In this document: positions 23,514 to 31,777 of the stretch, piece after piece
How positions within the stretch are numbered: the first letter of the stretch is position 1
Layout of the letters: every line of letters begins with the position of its first letter
Assembly (NCBI GenBank): GCA_963836775.1
Contig: CAWIKR010000002.1
Location: forward strand, 558,001-622,000
Length of the DNA stretch: 64,000 nucleotides
DNA from: DASQPR01 sp963836775
Lineage (GTDB): Bacteria; Actinomycetota; Actinomycetes; Mycobacteriales; Micromonosporaceae
Reading direction: 5' to 3'
Made by a program: the position numbers and the translations under genes
Notes under the pieces: model-generated
The model's input: the letters and a program-made list of their open reading frames with translations, nothing else
The model's database searches: none
What the model was told of the DNA's origin: nothing

Positions 23514-24617
23514 GTGGCCGCACCGACCTGGCAGCAAATCTGCACCCGCCGCATGGACCGGCACGGCCTGATCACTCCGCTCCCCGCCATCGAGACCGCG
23601 GTCCGCGCTATGGCCAGCACCCACGCCCAGGTCATGTCGGCGGCCGAGGTTTCGATCGGACTCCGCACCGACGTCACCAAGGACGAGATCCAGCGGAAGC
23701 TCTGGGACGACCAGACCTTGATCAAGATGTACGGCCTCCGGGGCACCGTCCATCTCGTACCGGCCGAGGATTTCGGTCGGTGGATCACGGCACTCGATGT
23801 CGTGACCCAGCCGCCGAATATCAAGGACATCCTGACCGCGGATCAGACCGATGCCGTGCTGGCCGCCCTCGACGCCGCGGTCGCCGATGGCCCGCGCACG
23901 ATGACGGAACTCGACGCGTACGTGATCGAGGCCACCGGATCGTGGGCTGCCGATCCGGTGATGCCGAATTTCGGTGGCTCAGCACCGCGGTGGCGGCATG
24001 CGCTCGGCACCGCGACCCGCCGCGGCGTCATCTGTTTCGGGCCTAACCGGGGCCGCAATAGCAGCTACCAGAAGGCCCCCAAAGTCGACCGAACCGATCC
24101 CGACGAGGCCGTCAATTGGCTGGTCACGGCATTTCTGCAGGCGTACGGCCCGGCAACGCCGGAGCACTTTGCCCGGTGGACGGCCGGCGCCAAGTCGATC
24201 GCGAAGCGCGCCTTCGATGATGCCGACCTCGACGAAACCGCGTTCGGCTACGTCACCAAAGGCGATAACACCTGGCCCGACCCGATCGTCGAGTGTGTCC
24301 GGCTGTTGCCGTATTTCGACGCGTACACAGTGGGTTGCCATCCCCGTAGTGAGTTGTTCCCGGGCGCCGCGCGGGAGCGAGCCGCCCCGGGCGGCTCGGC
24401 CGGCAATTTCCCGGTGATCCTCCTGGATGGATCGGTCGTCGGCGTCTGGCATCAGCGCAAGTCCGGCCGCAAGATCCATCTGACCATTGAGCCGCTCCAG
24501 CCGCTCAGCCACTCGCAGCGTCACCAGGTCCACGACCAGGCCGATCGGATCGCCGCGATCGTCGGCGCCGAGGCCACCGTCGCCTTCGACTCGGTCACCG
24601 TGATGATGCACCGCTAA
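23514..24617 (+). CDS. Winged-helix DNA-binding domain protein (HTH_42 type)
   Basis: GTG 23514 gives 367 residues. The start (RRMDRHGLITPLP), GLRTDVTKDEIQRKL, LRGTVHLVPAEDFGRW and a late VVGVWHQRKSGRKI are typical of the HTH_42 (crosslink-repair DNA glycosylase YcaQ-like) family found widely in actinobacteria. Related YcaQ/AlkX enzymes unhook DNA crosslinks; the function of this actinobacterial branch is less certain. It is just outside the AICE. Confidence 0.85.
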   Translation: MAAPTWQQICTRRMDRHGLITPLPAIETAVRAMASTHAQVMSAAEVSIGLRTDVTKDEIQRKLWDDQTLIKMYGLRGTVHLVPAEDFGRWITALDVVTQPPNIKDILTADQTDAVLAALDAAVADGPRTMTELDAYVIEATGSWAADPVMPNFGGSAPRWRHALGTATRRGVICFGPNRGRNSSYQKAPKVDRTDPDEAVNWLVTAFLQAYGPATPEHFARWTAGAKSIAKRAFDDADLDETAFGYVTKGDNTWPDPIVECVRLLPYFDAYTVGCHPRSELFPGAARERAAPGGSAGNFPVILLDGSVVGVWHQRKSGRKIHLTIEPLQPLSHSQRHQVHDQADRIAAIVGAEATVAFDSVTVMMHR

Positions 24618-24633
24618 CCCGAGCATCCAACAG

Positions 24634-24659
24634 GTTTGCGAGGGTCGAACGCTGGGTAC
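24634..24659 (+). promoter_or_regulatory. SigF/SigB-type promoter
   Basis: GTTT (24634-24637), 16-bp spacer, GGGTAC (24654-24659), ten bases before the GPGG gene. It matches the GTTT-N14-17-GGGTA form used by SigB/SigF-type factors in actinobacteria. Confidence 0.65.
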
Positions 24660-24668
24660 CGCGCGCAC

Positions 24669-24812
24669 ATGAATCTCCTTCTGTGGATCATCGCGGTGAT
24701 CCTGGTGATCGCCGGAATCGTCGGCCTGATGCGCGGGCGGTTTCTCTGGGGCACCGTGTTGATCATCGTGGGCCTGCTGGTCGGCCCAGGTGGCGTCAGC
24801 ATCTTCAATTAG
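24669..24812 (+). CDS. GPGG-motif small transmembrane protein (copy 1)
   Basis: The 47-residue protein MNLLLWIIAVILVIAG... has two hydrophobic segments joined by a short basic loop and ends in the signature GPGGVSIFN. It is a conserved small actinobacterial membrane protein of unknown role. It lies 15 bp before the ANTAR-PP2C gene and directly after a SigF-type promoter, so the two are probably one transcript. A paralogue with the same end lies at 36484-36627. Confidence 0.85.
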   Translation: MNLLLWIIAVILVIAGIVGLMRGRFLWGTVLIIVGLLVGPGGVSIFN

Positions 24813-24827
24813 TGGCACGCTCTACTC

Positions 24828-27035
24828 GTGAGCAACGATCCTGACTGGGCAGGCCGCGTCCAGCGCCTTGAGGCCGAAGTCGCCGGCCTGCGCCGGGCCA
24901 TGTCCAGCCGGGCCGTCATCGAGCAGGCCAAGGGCGTGCTCGCCGAGCGCCTCGGGTGTCCCCCGGACGAGGCGTTCGACCACCTCTCCACGCTGTCCCA
25001 GCGCAGCAACGTCCGCCTCGCCGACCTCGCCGCCAGCATCGTCTCGTCGATGATCGCGACGCCGGCGAAGAGCCTGACCCAGGTGGCCGGTCTGACGATC
25101 GCCGGCGGCACGCTCTATCAAGAGGCTGCGGCCAAGGCGGCCGCGGTCCGTGATCTTCCGGGGCTCGCGGATGCGGTTCGCTGCCGCGCCGATCGCGCCT
25201 CATTCATGCAGGTCGACGGCGACACCGGTGTCCGCGAGCTGGCGTCGGCCGGATCCGGTCCGTCCGGCGAGGGCGCCGCGGCCGAGGCCATCACACAGGG
25301 GCGCGGCGTTTTCCACCCCGGCGGTACGCAGACCCGAGCGGCCGCGTTTCCGATCCGCCTGGACGACCGGGTGGTCGGCGCGGTCACGTTCACCTGGGCC
25401 GAAGGTGGCGACTTCGACGATGCCGAGCGCCGGTTCTGGGCCGCGCTCGGGCAGCTCGCCCAGCGGATCGCCGTACGCATCTGGACGACCGACACCGACC
25501 CGATCGCGGCGGCTCTCGAGGCCACCTTCACGCCGGGCCTTCTGCTGAAACCCGTACGCGATCCGGACGGCACCGTGACCGACTTCGTGATCGCGGACAC
25601 CAGCCGTCAGGTGCCGGACATGTCCGGGCTGTCCCGGGTCGAGCAGATCGGCCGTCGGCTCCTGGACACCTACCCACACCTGCGCGATTCCGGGGTCTTC
25701 GACGCGTACGCGGAAGTGCTGCGGACCGGGGTCAGCTGGGATCGGCCGGCGCTGGCCGAGACGGTGTTCCTGGACGGAGCGCCGACTCGCATCCTGGTCA
25801 GCCGCCGGGCGATCCAGCACGGCGACGCGGTGCTGGCGAGCTGGCGCCGACACGATGAGGACCTGCGCCGGGATCGGCAGCTGGACCGGATGGAGCAGCT
25901 CGGCCGGTTTGGCTGGGCCGACTGGGATCTGGCCGACCGGTTCACCTTCTGGTCCGAAGGACTGTTCCAGGTGTTCGGCCGCGATCCGGCCCGGGGCACC
26001 GAGTCGCTCGTCAAGCTGGCCGGTCTGGCGGTGCCGGCCGATCGGGAGTCGGTCACCGCCGCCGTCGGCCAGATCCTCGCCAACGAGCACGTGACCGTCG
26101 ACTTCCACGTCCGCACCGAGGATGGCATCCGGCCGGTCCGGCTGGTCGCCGACCCGGTCACCGACGATGACGGCACGGTGATCCGGGTCCTCGGCATCGC
26201 CCAGGATCTGACCGAGGCCCGCCGGGCCGCCGATCGCATGTCGCGGGTCCAGGCTCAGCTCGCCGACCAGCGGTTCCAGCTGGCCGCCCAGCGTGAGCTG
26301 GCCACTGCACTGCGCCAGGTGCTCTATCCCGGGTCGGTGTGTGAGGTGGAGACCAAGGCCGCCCGCGTCGTCGGCCGTTATGCGGCACCCGACGCCGACA
26401 TGCCGTTCCGCGGCGACTTCTGCGACAGCACGCTGGTCGCCGACGGGCACATCCTGTTCGCCATCGGCGACAGTTTCGGCAGCGGCGCGCGCGCCGGTGA
26501 GGTGGTGGCCCGGCTGCTCTACCCGGCCCGTGCGCTGGGCAGCGCCGGCATGTCACCGGCGACCATCCTCACCATCCTCAACAACGATCTGCACCGCGAC
26601 GAGTCGCCACCGCTGGCCAGCTTGGTGGTGGGCCGGTTCTGCCCGGTCCGCGGCTCGGTCACCTGGTCCCAGGGCGGACACCTGCCGCCGGTGCGGCTGC
26701 GCGGCGATGCCTCCGCCATGCTGGAGCGGCCGGCCGGCCCGGCGCTCGGCCTGCTGCCGGACGCGGCGTTCGGCGAGGAACGGTTCACCGTCGACCAGGA
26801 CGACGTGATCGTGTGGATGACCGACGGGATGGTCTACGAGCGCTCGAAACCCAACTCCGATCCGTGGCGCGACCTGCGCCGCAAGCTGGTGACGGCGCGA
26901 TCCGCCGGCGGCCTGGCCAGCGTCCTCGACCTGTGCGAGGCGTCCAGTGGCGATGAGGCCTGCATTCTGACGGTCACCGCGACGGCTCCGGCCACCCCTG
27001 ACGCACCGTGTGAATTTCCCGGATGCTGCGACTAG
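24828..27035 (+). CDS. ANTAR-GAF-PAS-PP2C (SpoIIE) phosphatase
   Basis: GTG 24828 gives 735 residues. Residues about 15-75 (SRAVIEQAKGVLAERLGC and LADLAASIV) are an ANTAR RNA-binding domain at the N-terminus. A GAF-like domain follows (about 100-225), then a PAS region (about 230-460) and a PP2C/SpoIIE phosphatase (about 490-720) with GDFCD and IGDSFGSGARAGEVVARL. The manganese Asp residues are kept, although the usual GDVSGKG reads GDSFGSG. It should dephosphorylate a STAS anti-anti-sigma protein in a partner switch. A link from ANTAR (RNA) to PP2C is unusual. Confidence 0.9.
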   Translation: MSNDPDWAGRVQRLEAEVAGLRRAMSSRAVIEQAKGVLAERLGCPPDEAFDHLSTLSQRSNVRLADLAASIVSSMIATPAKSLTQVAGLTIAGGTLYQEAAAKAAAVRDLPGLADAVRCRADRASFMQVDGDTGVRELASAGSGPSGEGAAAEAITQGRGVFHPGGTQTRAAAFPIRLDDRVVGAVTFTWAEGGDFDDAERRFWAALGQLAQRIAVRIWTTDTDPIAAALEATFTPGLLLKPVRDPDGTVTDFVIADTSRQVPDMSGLSRVEQIGRRLLDTYPHLRDSGVFDAYAEVLRTGVSWDRPALAETVFLDGAPTRILVSRRAIQHGDAVLASWRRHDEDLRRDRQLDRMEQLGRFGWADWDLADRFTFWSEGLFQVFGRDPARGTESLVKLAGLAVPADRESVTAAVGQILANEHVTVDFHVRTEDGIRPVRLVADPVTDDDGTVIRVLGIAQDLTEARRAADRMSRVQAQLADQRFQLAAQRELATALRQVLYPGSVCEVETKAARVVGRYAAPDADMPFRGDFCDSTLVADGHILFAIGDSFGSGARAGEVVARLLYPARALGSAGMSPATILTILNNDLHRDESPPLASLVVGRFCPVRGSVTWSQGGHLPPVRLRGDASAMLERPAGPALGLLPDAAFGEERFTVDQDDVIVWMTDGMVYERSKPNSDPWRDLRRKLVTARSAGGLASVLDLCEASSGDEACILTVTATAPATPDAPCEFPGCCD

Positions 27036-27162
27036 CGGGTTTCCTGGTCGGCCGCGCGTGTGATCCGCGGTCGACCTGGGTAGACGAGGATGAGTCCGAC
27101 AACGAACCGAATAGCTGCCAAGATCGGCTCACACAGTCCGCGCGGCACACAGGGGGATGTGA

Positions 27163-27897
27163 GTGACAACCACTCTCGTCTGCGACGTTCAGCGCCGGTC
27201 ACCGATCGCGGTGATCGCGCTCTACGGCACACTCGACCACAATTCGGCGGTTCGTGCCGTTGTCGCCTTGCGCGACTGCCTCGCCGATGCCCCGTCCGCG
27301 CTGCTGATCGACATCGGGCACCTGCGGATCGCGGACGCCCGGTCGCTGCGCCCCGTGGTCTCCCTGTTCGATGAGGTCAGAGCCTGGCCGCGGACGCACA
27401 TCGGCATCTGCGGAGCGTCCGCTGCCAATGCCGCCATGTTCGGCGTCCCAACTCCGGACATGTATTCCGACGTCGATGCCGGGATGAAGGTGGCCCTGGC
27501 GCTCCCGGTCGTGCCACGCAGAACGATCGCCTTGGCTCCCGATGCCGACGCTCCCGCGGTTGCCCGCGACTTCGTGACGACCACCTGTGACGAGTGGGGT
27601 CTGAACCGGGTCGCCAAACTCACCACGCTGATCGCCTCGGAGCTGGTCACGAACGCGGTCATTCATGCGCGTACGCCGTCGGTGATGGCGTTGCAGCGCG
27701 GGGACGGCGAGCTGCACGTCTCGGTCCAGGACAACGACCCGCGGCCGATGCACCGTCCAGCCCCCGGCGCTACCGGCGCACATAACGGCGATCACGGCCG
27801 CGGCCTGCTAATTCTGGACGCGATGGCGGATGCCTGGGGCACCCTCCCGACCGCGTCTGGCAAGGTCGTCTGGGCCACCGTCGACCTCGCCCGATGA
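27163..27897 (+). CDS. STAS-like and HATPase (RsbW-type) fusion protein
   Basis: The 244-residue product has an N-terminal STAS-like domain (about 8-110: VIALYGTLDHNSAVRAVV and LIDIGHLRIADARSLRPVVS). The C-terminal half (about 125-244) is a Bergerat ATPase of the anti-sigma kinase type, with ELVTNAVIHAR (N box) and GDHGRGLLILDAMADAWG (G box). Anti-sigma kinases of this type phosphorylate STAS partners and hold the sigma factor. Fusion of both partners in one chain is unusual and suggests an internal switch. Start is GTG 27163. Confidence 0.85.
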   Translation: MTTTLVCDVQRRSPIAVIALYGTLDHNSAVRAVVALRDCLADAPSALLIDIGHLRIADARSLRPVVSLFDEVRAWPRTHIGICGASAANAAMFGVPTPDMYSDVDAGMKVALALPVVPRRTIALAPDADAPAVARDFVTTTCDEWGLNRVAKLTTLIASELVTNAVIHARTPSVMALQRGDGELHVSVQDNDPRPMHRPAPGATGAHNGDHGRGLLILDAMADAWGTLPTASGKVVWATVDLAR

Positions 27898-27910
27898 CAC
27901 CGAGCGCAAC

Positions 27911-27946
27911 GAGGCGGTCACCGGCATTCGCGCCGGTGACCGCCTC
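27911..27946. terminator. Bidirectional terminator
   Basis: GAGGCGGTCACCGGC (27911-27925) pairs perfectly with 27932-27946 around a 6-nt loop, then TTTCT on the plus strand. It sits between convergent genes. Confidence 0.8.
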
Positions 27947-27967
27947 TTTCTGGAGGGTTTCCGTGGT

Positions 27968-28579
27968 CTAGCTGGTCGGCTTCCGCGACTCCGGGGCGGA
28001 GGTGGAAGCGGGGGTGACGCTGCTGCTCGCCGGAGCAGCGGACGCCGCCGGCGACGAGCGCGGGGCGGTGGGTTTGGCTACCGATCCATTGGTACGCGAT
28101 CCCACGCCCAGACTGTCGAGTTCCGCGTCGGACAGCGGCTCGGCGTCGCGCTTGGCCAGTTCGTCGCGCAGGTCAGCCTGGCGCAGCTCGTCGGCGACCG
28201 CGGTGGCGGCCTGCTCGGCCTGCATGCGCTCGCGCGCCGCATTGAGGCGCCGGACCACCATCGCCATCACCGCGCCGAACGCGACTCCGATTGCGGCGGC
28301 ACCGGCGACGCGACCGGGTCGCTTCGGCTCCCGCCCGGAGAGAGCATCCTTGGCGGCTTTGCCGCGGCGGCGGCCCTCCCGCTCCGCGCCCTTGATCCGG
28401 GACTTGGTGTCCTCGGCCAGGCTCGAAGTGCGGTCGGCAACCTGCTCGAACCGGTCGGTCAGGTCATTCCACCCGGACTTCGCGGTCTTGCGGCCGGATT
28501 TGGCCGCGGTACGCGCGCTCGCCAGGCTCTGGTCGGCGAAGCGCTGGGTGCGTTTGCTGAGTGTGGATTTGCGGGACAC
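27968..28579 (-). CDS. Single-helix membrane protein with basic N-terminus
   Basis: GTG 28579, preceded by GAGGAG, gives 203 residues: a Lys/Arg/Ser-rich N-terminal 90 residues of likely coiled helix, one hydrophobic segment (about 97-115, AAAIGVAFGAVMAMVV) and a Ser/Ala/Pro-rich tail. It resembles stress-related YtxH/CsbD-like small proteins in general style only; no family is claimed. A SigF-like promoter with one mismatch lies upstream. Confidence 0.6.
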   Translation of the reverse strand: MSRKSTLSKRTQRFADQSLASARTAAKSGRKTAKSGWNDLTDRFEQVADRTSSLAEDTKSRIKGAEREGRRRGKAAKDALSGREPKRPGRVAGAAAIGVAFGAVMAMVVRRLNAARERMQAEQAATAVADELRQADLRDELAKRDAEPLSDAELDSLGVGSRTNGSVAKPTAPRSSPAASAAPASSSVTPASTSAPESRKPTS

Positions 28580-28651
28580 GGCTGAAGCTCCTCTCGCGCG
28601 TTCCCCGGAGGGTCGTCCATCGGCGGCCGGGGCGGCCGCCACAACGCAGTC

Positions 28652-28677
28652 GTGCCCGATATGACATCGATGCAAAC
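28652..28677 (-). promoter_or_regulatory. SigF-like promoter (one mismatch)
   Basis: On the minus strand GTTT (28677-28674), 16-bp spacer, GGGCAC (28657-28652); the -10 differs by C for T. It faces the basic membrane protein gene 73 bp away. Confidence 0.4.
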
Positions 28678-28690
28678 CGAACGAGTTGAC

Positions 28691-28716
28691 GTTTCACCCC
28701 TGTCCGGCGTGGGTAA
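28691..28716 (+). promoter_or_regulatory. SigF/SigB-type promoter
   Basis: GTTT (28691-28694), 16-bp spacer, GGGTAA (28711-28716), an ideal match. It lies 140 bp before the DUF3040 gene. Confidence 0.7.
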
Positions 28717-28855
28717 AACGCGGTGGGGTTACCCGGCCAAGGTGCTGCCGGTGACCGGTCGACGGTCATCGGCGGCTAGCGACAACCGCCTCGTGTGCCA
28801 CACGTGACGCTGCTCAGCCGGGCACCTCGTTTGCCTGATCGGGAGGAACGGGGCG

Positions 28856-29164
28856 ATGTTGAGCGAGCGCGAGCAGCGAACCCTCGACGAGATCGAGATG
28901 CGTCTGGTCATCGAGGACCCCCGCTTCTGTGCACGAATGTCCCGGCACCGCCGGGCCCGCGCCCGGGCCCGGGCGCGGTTCAGCGGCGTCTTCGCCTACC
29001 TCGGAGTGCTCGCGGTGGTGACGGCCGCGAGCGTCAGCTTCGCCAGTGGCCTGCCGGCCCTCGGCTTCGGGCTCATCTTGGCGGCGGTCTCGGTGGCCGC
29101 CGGTTACGCGGTCGCCGCCTGGCAGCGTCGCCGGCATGCGCGCCGGGACGGCTGCGCTTCATAA
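28856..29164 (+). CDS. DUF3040 membrane protein
   Basis: The 102-residue protein opens with LSEREQRTLDEIEMRLVIED, the DUF3040 signature, followed by DPRFCARM and two hydrophobic helices (about 43-62 and 67-87). GGAGGAACGGGGCG precedes the ATG. DUF3040 proteins are small actinobacterial membrane proteins of unknown function, often stress-regulated. The ideal SigF-type promoter upstream fits that. Confidence 0.88.
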   Translation: MLSEREQRTLDEIEMRLVIEDPRFCARMSRHRRARARARARFSGVFAYLGVLAVVTAASVSFASGLPALGFGLILAAVSVAAGYAVAAWQRRRHARRDGCAS

Positions 29165-29222
29165 CTCGGTCTCTGGCGTTCTATTGGCCTACCCGGTCGG
29201 CAGTGGGCTCAACCGGTGGGGC

Positions 29223-29248
29223 GCTTAAACCCGAATAGCCACGGGTAC
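29223..29248 (+). promoter_or_regulatory. SigF-like promoter (one mismatch)
   Basis: GCTT (29223-29226), 16-bp spacer, GGGTAC (29243-29248), only ten bases before the GTG of the next gene, so the transcript would be nearly leaderless. Confidence 0.4.
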
Positions 29249-29258
29249 TGCTTTCTCC

Positions 29259-29936
29259 GTGCAGACCAACACTGGCGAAACTCGGTGGCCCGCCGCCGTG
29301 GCAACCTTGATCGCGATCGGGCTCTATGCCGGGCTTCCGAACGGCATCCTGGTCGGACCTCGCTACATCGTGCCGGTGCTGGAGCTGATCATCCTGGCCA
29401 CGGTGGTCGCCGAGAACCCGGTCCGGATGACCAAGCAGACCCGGCGCAGCCGGTTTACCGCCCTGCTGCTGACCTACTTGATCATGGGTACGAACCTGGT
29501 GTCGCTGGTGCTGCTGATCCGGCATCTGGTGAATACCCAGGCCGGGCAAGGGCCGGCGCTCCTCTTGGCCGCGCTCCAGATCTGGCTTACCAACGTCATC
29601 GTGTTCGCGCTCGCCTACTGGGAGCTCGACCGTGGCGGGCCGGTCTCGCGGCACCACGTCACGCGCACCGACCTGCCCCGCGCCGACTTCCGGTTCCCGC
29701 AGGACGAGGATCATGACACCGTGGTCGAGGTCTCCAAGGGCTCCAGCAAGATCGCCGGGTGGATCGCCAACTACGTCGACTACGCCTATGTCTCGCTGAC
29801 TAATTCCTCGGCGTTCTCGCCGACCGACACCATGCCTCTGTCAGCTCGGGCAAAACTCCTGATGGGCGCGGAATCGACAATGGCGCTCATAACTTCTGTG
29901 GTGGTAATCGCAAAAGGAGTGGGAAGTCTCGGCTAG
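29259..29936 (+). CDS. Membrane protein with conserved AFSPTDTMPLS motif
   Basis: The 225-residue protein has about five hydrophobic helices in the first 125 residues, a polar loop with YWELDRGGP, and then a conserved block NYVDYAYVSLTNSSAFSPTD ending in MPLSARAKLLMG, with a last helix. This block recurs in uncharacterised bacterial membrane proteins and resembles a channel-like pore region. The function is unknown. GTG 29259 is used. Confidence 0.75.
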   Translation: MQTNTGETRWPAAVATLIAIGLYAGLPNGILVGPRYIVPVLELIILATVVAENPVRMTKQTRRSRFTALLLTYLIMGTNLVSLVLLIRHLVNTQAGQGPALLLAALQIWLTNVIVFALAYWELDRGGPVSRHHVTRTDLPRADFRFPQDEDHDTVVEVSKGSSKIAGWIANYVDYAYVSLTNSSAFSPTDTMPLSARAKLLMGAESTMALITSVVVIAKGVGSLG

Positions 29937-29944
29937 CGTCCAGC

Positions 29945-29969
29945 GTTTGTGGCCGGTATGGCGGGGTAA
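29945..29969 (+). promoter_or_regulatory. SigF/SigB-type promoter
   Basis: GTTT (29945-29948), 15-bp spacer, GGGTAA (29964-29969), 40 bp before the DksA-type gene. Confidence 0.65.
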
Positions 29970-30009
29970 CAACCCGCATTCTCGCCGACCAGTGCCCAGG
30001 AGGACACCG

Positions 30010-30387
30010 ATGACTACGACCGCTGTCCCAAACGAGACGGTCACCCCGGCGCTGGAGGCGCTGCAGAAGCAGATTGAAGCGGACTATGCCGATGCTGCTC
30101 GCCGACACCGGGCTCTCGTCCACAACATGTTCAACGACTCGGCCGGCGACGACGTCGCCGACACCGGGACCAAGGCTGCCGTGACCGACCAGGACGAGGC
30201 CGAGCTGCGGGTCCTGGTGGATCGCCGGATTCAGATGGAGCACGCCGTCGAGCGCCTCAACGCCGGGATCTACGGCGTCTGCGAATCCTGCGGATCAGCC
30301 ATCCCCACCGAGCGGCTGGAGCTCTTCCCCTACGCCACGACCTGTGTGGCATGCAAGCAGAAGGCGGAGCGCTTCGACCGGCGCTGA
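30010..30387 (+). CDS. DksA/TraR-type zinc-finger protein
   Basis: ATG 30010 follows CAGGAGG; the product has 125 residues. A helical N-terminus precedes the zinc finger with Cys91, Cys94, Cys112 and Cys115 (VCESCGSAIPTERLELFPYA), the DksA/TraR C4 pattern. DksA proteins modulate RNA polymerase with ppGpp; the coiled-coil here lacks an obvious DxxDxA tip, so it is a DksA-like family member and not necessarily a functional equivalent. A SigF-type promoter lies upstream. Confidence 0.88.
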   Translation: MTTTAVPNETVTPALEALQKQIEADYADAARRHRALVHNMFNDSAGDDVADTGTKAAVTDQDEAELRVLVDRRIQMEHAVERLNAGIYGVCESCGSAIPTERLELFPYATTCVACKQKAERFDRR

Positions 30388-30403
30388 CCTCGTTGACGAC
30401 ATG

Positions 30404-30440
30404 ATCAAGCCCCCATCGCCGTCGGCAATGGGGGCTTGAT
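30404..30440. terminator. Bidirectional terminator
   Basis: ATCAAGCCCCCAT (30404-30416) pairs perfectly over 13 bp with 30428-30440, between the DksA-type gene and the convergent acidic-protein gene. Confidence 0.8.
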
Positions 30441-30453
30441 TGTCAGGTTCGGC

Positions 30454-31759
30454 CTACTCCTCGGTCAGCGAACCGATGACATCGCGGTACGCACGCATCG
30501 CCGCCCGCAGCACCTCGGTGTCCGGAGCATCGTCGCCGGTCCACGTGTCCAGTTGCTCGGATCGGGCCCGGAGCGCGGCGATATGGGCCTCGAGCGCCTC
30601 GCCGGCGAGCGCACGAGCGGCCTCGGTGGCCCCGCGCGGATCGTCGATGAAGGTCATCTGAGCCTGCTGCATCCGGTCGTGGAGAGCGTCCGCGTCCACG
30701 GCGGTTGCGGTCGCCACGACGGCATCCGCCTCGCCCGGGTGCAGGCCGCCGGAGACCGCGGCGGCGGCCACCTCGGTGCCATCGGGCTGCATCGGGATGA
30801 CGGGAGCGGTCTCGTCAACGGCCGGCTCCGGCGCGACGAACTCGTCGATCGCGGTCGGTGCCGGGACCGGCATGTCCGGGTTCATCGGTGCCGGCACGAT
30901 TTCGATGATTTCGGCGTCGTGAACGTCGTCGCGATCCGCGGCCACGTCGGTCTCGTCGTCTTCATCGTCGTCCTCGGCGGAGTCGAAGTAACCGCCGGCG
31001 GCGACCGTCTCGACGACAGTTGCATCGTCGTGACTGTCGTCGAGGCCATCGAGTCGTTCCTCATCAGCGATGTCGGCGTTCAGCCGGTCTTCGCCGTCGG
31101 CAGCCTCGTCCTCATCGACGACGTCCTCGTCACCGATCCGGGTCTCGTCCTCAGCGTCATCGGCCTCGTCCGCCTCAGCGTCCGCGTCATCGGCCTCGTC
31201 CGCCTCAGCATCCGCGTCGTCAGCCTCGCGCCTCGTCCGCCTCAGCATCCGCGTCGCCAGCCTCGTCCGCCTCAGCATCCGCGTCGCCAGCCTCATCGGC
31301 CTCAGCATCCGCGTCGCCAGCCTCATCGGCCTCAGCATCCGCGTCGCCAGCCTCGTCCGCCTCAGCATCCGCGTCATCGGCCTCGTCCGCCTCAGCATCC
31401 GCGTCATCGGCCTCGTCCGCCTCAGCATCCGCGTCATCGGCCTCGTCCGCCTCAGCATCCGCGTCATCGGCCTCGTCCGCCTCAGCATCCGCGTCATCGG
31501 CCTCGTCCGCCTCAGCATCCGCGTCATCGGCCTCGTCCGCCTCAGCATCCGCGTCATCGGCCTCGTCCGCCTCAGCGGTCTCGTCGCCGGACTCGTTGTC
31601 GTCGTCCGACTCGCCTTCGGAGTCGGTGTGCGCGTCGTCGGCCGCGTAGCCGAGGCCGTCGTCCTCGCGGTCCTCGGCGCGCGCTTCCGCGGCGCGGTCC
31701 TCGGTGTCCACTCCGGGACCACCGAGGACGTCGCGGTTGAAGTAGTTCGGTTGGTTCAT
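30454..31759 (-). pseudogene. Acidic repeat protein, frameshifted in its repeats
   Basis: ATG 31759 follows CAGGAGG and opens MNQPNYFNRDVLGG. After a Glu/Asp-rich leader comes an array of EADEADDADA repeats. A 7-bp insertion at about 31225-31231 changes the frame, giving an early stop at 31220. The other minus frame continues the repeats, an acidic linker and a C-terminal domain (about the last 110 residues: RMQQAQMTFIDDPRGATEAA) to 30454. That domain resembles the one in the next gene. The product would be about 430 residues, very acidic and soluble. It may be a real frameshift or an assembly error in the repeats. Confidence 0.7.
31150..31576 (-). repeat. About fourteen 30-bp coding repeats (EADEADDADA)
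   Basis: The unit CCTCGTCCGCCTCAGCATCC plus ten more bases repeats head to tail with few changes. Seven units read ADD, four read AGD at the same place, then further units follow the frameshift. It is a coding minisatellite and not a CRISPR, as there are no spacers. Confidence 0.9.
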
Positions 31760-31777
31760 GCAGTGCCTCCTGCGGGA

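Noticed and set aside
31150..31576. CRISPR-like array of 30-bp repeats
   Set aside because: The units are head to tail without spacers and encode an in-frame acidic decapeptide; no cas genes are present.
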